DNA of 8,281 bases from Pyrodictium sp. GTDB lineage: Archaea; Thermoproteota; Thermoprotei_A; Sulfolobales; Pyrodictiaceae. The notes under the pieces were generated by a model, which had not been told where the DNA came from, ran no database searches, and saw only the letters and a list, made by a program, of their open reading frames with translations. Positions 6,698 through 8,281 of the stretch are shown piece after piece. The position numbers were made by a program, and so were the translations under genes. The DNA lies in the NCBI GenBank assembly GCA_015662475.1, contig DQUB01000080.1, positions 1 to 8,281 on the forward strand. Direction: 5' to 3'. Position 1 is the stretch's first letter; each line of letters starts with the position of its first letter.

Positions 6698-7438
6698 CTA
6701 CAAAATACCCATTTTATCTAAAAGTTCAAGTGTTTTGACTATCGTGTCTAGAGAACCTGGTGATGAGAGAAGTATGCCATCAACATACTCTATGAGGCGG
6801 TCAAGATGAGCATGTAAGTGTTCTACGTTTACTATAGGTTGTCCCTCTAGCAAATCCCTCAACCTTCTACAATTCTCATTTTCACATACTATTACGTATG
6901 CAACCAGCTTAGCATCAGTCCTAACACGACGTAAAACCTTTATCTTTTCCAAGTTCTCGCCAAAGGCTCTCAGTAGCAGGAAAAAGTCGTAATCTTTTTC
7001 GATTCTCTTAATAATTTCATCAACATTCTTACGCAGAGATACGAGACAACCAATATTAACTCTATCCCCGTATTTACCACGGACAACTTGTAAAGCATCA
7101 TCAGTATTTAGTTCTTCAACGGGATTTCCATACTTTGGCCGATCCCCTCTCAATATGACAAAACTATCTATGCCACAAAGTAGTAGACCACCAACAACGT
7201 TTAAAAGAGCATTTGTATTGACATCTAGTAACCTTAAATGTGGTATAGCTTTGATCTTGTAAGTTGCCTGTATGTAGCATGCTATTAGCGGTGCAAACGC
7301 TTTAGGCACGCCTAAAGGAGCATCGGGTATGTCTAGTGCATCCACTCTATAAGCTTTTATTTTCTCCAGCCTTTCTTCTAATTTTTCTCTTCTTGTTGTC
7401 GGTTCTAGTTCAACCCAAACCTCAACCAACTTTACCAC
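6698..7438 (-). CDS. Methylenetetrahydrofolate reductase-like TIM-barrel protein
   Basis: This 246-residue protein resembles the catalytic barrel of MetF-type methylenetetrahydrofolate reductase, which reduces a pterin-bound methylene group to methyl for methionine synthesis. Similar positions are VELEP near the N-terminus (9-13, acidic residues E10 and E12), DALDIPDAPLG (33-43), IPHLRLLDVN (65-74, compare PHLTCID in E. coli MetF), and GIDSFVILRGDRP (89-101, the barrel strand and flavin/substrate segment). It is clearly shorter than the ~296 residues of E. coli MetF and diverges toward the C-terminus. The cofactor could be a modified archaeal pterin, or the role could differ. The start is GTG at 7438. 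There is no convincing ribosome binding site, but a TATA-like element sits about 29 bases upstream, as expected for a leaderless message. It is convergent with gatC, 5 bases apart. The fold is fairly sure; the substrate is not. Confidence 0.65.
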   Translation of the reverse strand: MVKLVEVWVELEPTTRREKLEERLEKIKAYRVDALDIPDAPLGVPKAFAPLIACYIQATYKIKAIPHLRLLDVNTNALLNVVGGLLLCGIDSFVILRGDRPKYGNPVEELNTDDALQVVRGKYGDRVNIGCLVSLRKNVDEIIKRIEKDYDFFLLLRAFGENLEKIKVLRRVRTDAKLVAYVIVCENENCRRLRDLLEGQPIVNVEHLHAHLDRLIEYVDGILLSSPGSLDTIVKTLELLDKMGIL

Positions 7439-7463
7439 ACCAACACACTACTTGTTCATTGGC

Positions 7464-7470
7464 CTTAAAC
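7464..7470 (-). promoter_or_regulatory. TATA-like promoter element for the MTHFR-like gene
   Basis: Read on the minus strand the element is GTTTAAG, centred about 29 bases before the GTG start at 7438. This is the spacing expected of an archaeal TATA box serving a leaderless or nearly leaderless transcript. The lack of a ribosome binding site fits. Confidence 0.45.
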
Positions 7471-7514
7471 CTGCTGCTCACCACTATAACTGTTACCCGT
7501 TAAACAATCTTGAT

Positions 7515-7532
7515 CTTGCATCTAGCTTGCAT
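7515..7532 (+). repeat. Direct repeat CTTGCAT, one helical turn apart
   Basis: CTTGCAT occurs at 7515-7521 and 7526-7532, an 11-base period that would put both copies on the same face of the helix. It lies between the two divergent TATA-like elements and could be an operator. No factor can be named. Confidence 0.35.
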
Positions 7533-7570
7533 ATCTATTTTTCTCTAAACAATACTCCTACAAAAGCTAC

Positions 7571-7578
7571 TTATTTAA
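7571..7578 (+). promoter_or_regulatory. TATA-like promoter element for the tandem-repeat gene
   Basis: TTATTTAA lies about 32 bases before the TTG at 7607. A start site roughly 25 bases downstream would leave a leader of only a few bases. TTTAAT here is followed by GGCC, as is the TTTAA of the opposite promoter. Confidence 0.5.
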
Positions 7579-7606
7579 TGGCCACCTATATGTACTTGGT
7601 GGAAGT

Positions 7607-8083
7607 TTGGCCCGTAGAGGTATAAACTGGGCAGTAGAAGTGCTAAAGAGGCTCAAAGGTCTAGATTTTCCGGCTAAGAAAGAACAGATACGTGAGAGGC
7701 TTAAAGACTTATACTGGCATGGTATGCCTATGGAAAAAATACTTGATGAGGTGCCAAAGGGGGAATTTTCCAGCCCTGCAGAACTTTTACACGAGATAAG
7801 CGAAGCAATTAGAAGGTTAGAAGATAGAGGTGAGTTGCCAGTTACTGCTCGTAGAGGTATAAACTGGGCAGTAGAAGTGCTAAAAAGACTACGTGGAGCA
7901 GAGTTCCCAATAAACAAAGAAGAGCTTGCTAAAAGATTAGAGGGGTTACAATGGAGAGGTGTTGATATTAGGAACCTAATGAGTGAAATTGGAAAAGATA
8001 AGTTTGAAAGTCCGGCAGAAGTGCTTCACGAGCTTAGTGAAGCAATTAAGAAGTTAGAAGAAAAGGGTGTAGTTCAAGCCTAA
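7607..8083 (+). CDS. Tandem-repeat protein with two DUF2795-like domains
   Basis: The function of this 158-residue protein is unknown. It consists of two tandem units, residues 2-80 and 81-158. Each begins ARRGINWAVEVLKRL, then has a Gly...FP..KE segment, a helical stretch with a central W.G, and a closing F.SPAE.LHE.SEAI..LE..G. The FP..KE and F.SPAE spacing recalls DUF2795, a small uncharacterised domain found in bacteria and archaea. I recognise it by pattern only. The protein is highly charged, apparently all-helical and soluble, without signal peptide or membrane segment. The TTG start is supported because residue 2 aligns exactly with the start of the second unit (MARRG against TARRG) and a weak GGTGG precedes it at 7598-7602. 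The first 15 residues of the units are identical; the following 63 aligned positions share about 27. The gene stands alone, with its own TATA-like element. Confidence 0.85.
   Translation: MARRGINWAVEVLKRLKGLDFPAKKEQIRERLKDLYWHGMPMEKILDEVPKGEFSSPAELLHEISEAIRRLEDRGELPVTARRGINWAVEVLKRLRGAEFPINKEELAKRLEGLQWRGVDIRNLMSEIGKDKFESPAEVLHELSEAIKKLEEKGVVQA
7613..7647 (+). repeat. 35-base perfect direct repeat, copy 1
   Basis: This is identical to 7850-7884, 237 bases (79 codons) downstream and in the same frame. It encodes residues 3-13 and part of 14 of the tandem-repeat protein. Confidence 0.95.
7850..7884 (+). repeat. 35-base perfect direct repeat, copy 2
   Basis: This second copy of the 7613-7647 repeat marks the beginning of the second domain of the tandem-repeat protein. 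Third codon positions are also identical within the run, unlike in the remainder of the two units. Confidence 0.95.
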
Positions 8084-8144
8084 AACAATTCTTCAGCCTA
8101 CTATAAAAATTCCAATATTTACACTATTTCTAAATCTAGAAACC

Positions 8145-8152
8145 GTTATAAG
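8145..8152 (+). promoter_or_regulatory. TATA-like promoter of the initiator tRNA gene
   Basis: GTTATAAG lies about 53 bases before the mature tRNA. A start site some 25 bases downstream, near 8174-8177, would give a leader of about 26 bases for RNase P to remove. A second AT-rich candidate (TATAAAAAT, 8102-8110) is farther away and less likely. Confidence 0.5.
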
Positions 8153-8201
8153 GGGACTCAACCTAGTTTTTTCACGGACGACGTGGGTGGCGGGGTAACA
8201 T

Positions 8202-8278
8202 AGCGGGGTAGGGTAGCCTGGTAGCCCGCGGGGCTCATAACCCCGAGGTCGGTGGTTCAAATCCACCCCCCGCTACCA
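8202..8278 (+). tRNA. Initiator tRNA-Met (CAU), CCA encoded, no intron
   Basis: A full cloverleaf can be drawn. The acceptor stem is AGCGGGG (8202-8208) with CCCCGCT (8268-8274), 7 of 7 pairs. The D stem is 8211-8214 with 8224-8227, including one G-U. The anticodon stem is CGGGG (8229-8233) with CCCCG (8241-8245), and the anticodon is CAT at 8236-8238. The variable loop has 5 bases. The T stem is GGTGG/CCACC around TTCAAAT. The discriminator is A8275, followed by encoded CCA (8276-8278). The A1-U72 end pair and the three consecutive G-C pairs (29-31 with 39-41) are hallmarks of the archaeal initiator rather than elongator tRNA-Met. No intron interrupts the anticodon loop, although many crenarchaeal tRNA genes carry one. 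Confidence 0.96.
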
Positions 8279-8281
8279 ATG

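Larger units (their letters stand above)
7439..7606. other. Divergent intergenic region
   Basis: This 168-base AT-rich spacer separates the minus-strand reductase-like gene from the plus-strand repeat protein. It holds a TATA-like element facing each gene, an 11-base-spaced direct repeat of CTTGCAT and an isolated TAACTGTTA palindrome (7487-7495). No small open frame with a recognisable product is apparent. In particular there is no LysW-like zinc or EDWGE motif, and no tRNA or obvious structured RNA. Confidence 0.7.

Noticed and set aside
7613..7884. 35-base direct repeats as a CRISPR array or target-site duplication
   Set aside because: There are only two copies, in frame and 79 codons apart, inside a coding sequence whose protein is itself duplicated.
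7567..7917. Minus-strand open frame of 116 codons with an internal repeat
   Set aside because: Its repeat (FSTSTAQFIPLRA) is the reverse image of the plus-strand tandem repeat. The plus-strand reading has helical, DUF2795-like content and a TATA-like element, so this is a shadow.
8202..8278. tRNA gene as an integration site for a mobile element
   Set aside because: No integrase, no repeated tRNA 3' end and no compositional break are visible in the window; only the 5' acceptor strand is partly repeated, which is not the usual attachment pattern.
8279..8281. ATG at the very end of the window as the start of a new gene
   Set aside because: It follows the tRNA CCA directly with no ribosome binding site and no downstream sequence to judge; it may be chance.

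Overview
The window looks like a chromosomal stretch of a thermophilic crenarchaeon (Thermoproteota), probably related to Sulfolobales or Desulfurococcales. Four things point that way. The archaeal carrier-protein (LysW-type) lysine/arginine genes sit next to a LysM-like Lrp regulator. CarB, by my recollection of the family, resembles Sulfolobus CarB. Ile and Arg codons are often ATA, AGA and AGG, and TTG and GTG starts are common. The initiator tRNA has the archaeal A1-U72 end and three consecutive G-C pairs in the anticodon stem. Base composition is moderately AT-rich. No mobile element, CRISPR array or phage gene is visible.

Positions 1-6692 hold six tightly packed plus-strand genes: carB (carbamoyl-phosphate synthase large subunit), lysX/argX (carrier-protein amino acid ligase), lysY (reductase), lysZ (kinase), lysM (Lrp/AsnC regulator) and gatC (tRNA amidotransferase subunit C). 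Junctions are an ATGA overlap, then gaps of 7, 16, 4 and 9 bases. The stop codon of lysX lies inside the ribosome binding site of lysY. This is almost certainly one operon whose promoter lies upstream of base 1. LysX, LysZ and LysY would attach glutamate or alpha-aminoadipate to the carrier protein LysW, phosphorylate it and reduce it to the semialdehyde. CarB makes the carbamoyl phosphate needed for citrulline/arginine and for pyrimidines. lysW, lysJ, lysK and carA are not in the window.

Positions 6698-7438 on the minus strand encode a short protein resembling the methylenetetrahydrofolate reductase TIM barrel, tail-to-tail with gatC and only 5 bases away. A 168-base divergent intergenic region (7439-7606) carries TATA-like elements facing both ways and a short direct repeat.

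Positions 7607-8083 encode a 158-residue protein made of two 79-residue tandem repeats that resemble DUF2795. The first 15 residues of the two repeats are identical while the rest has diverged, which makes it the most unusual gene here. An intron-less initiator tRNA-Met gene with encoded CCA (8202-8278) closes the window, behind its own TATA-like promoter and a G-rich leader.
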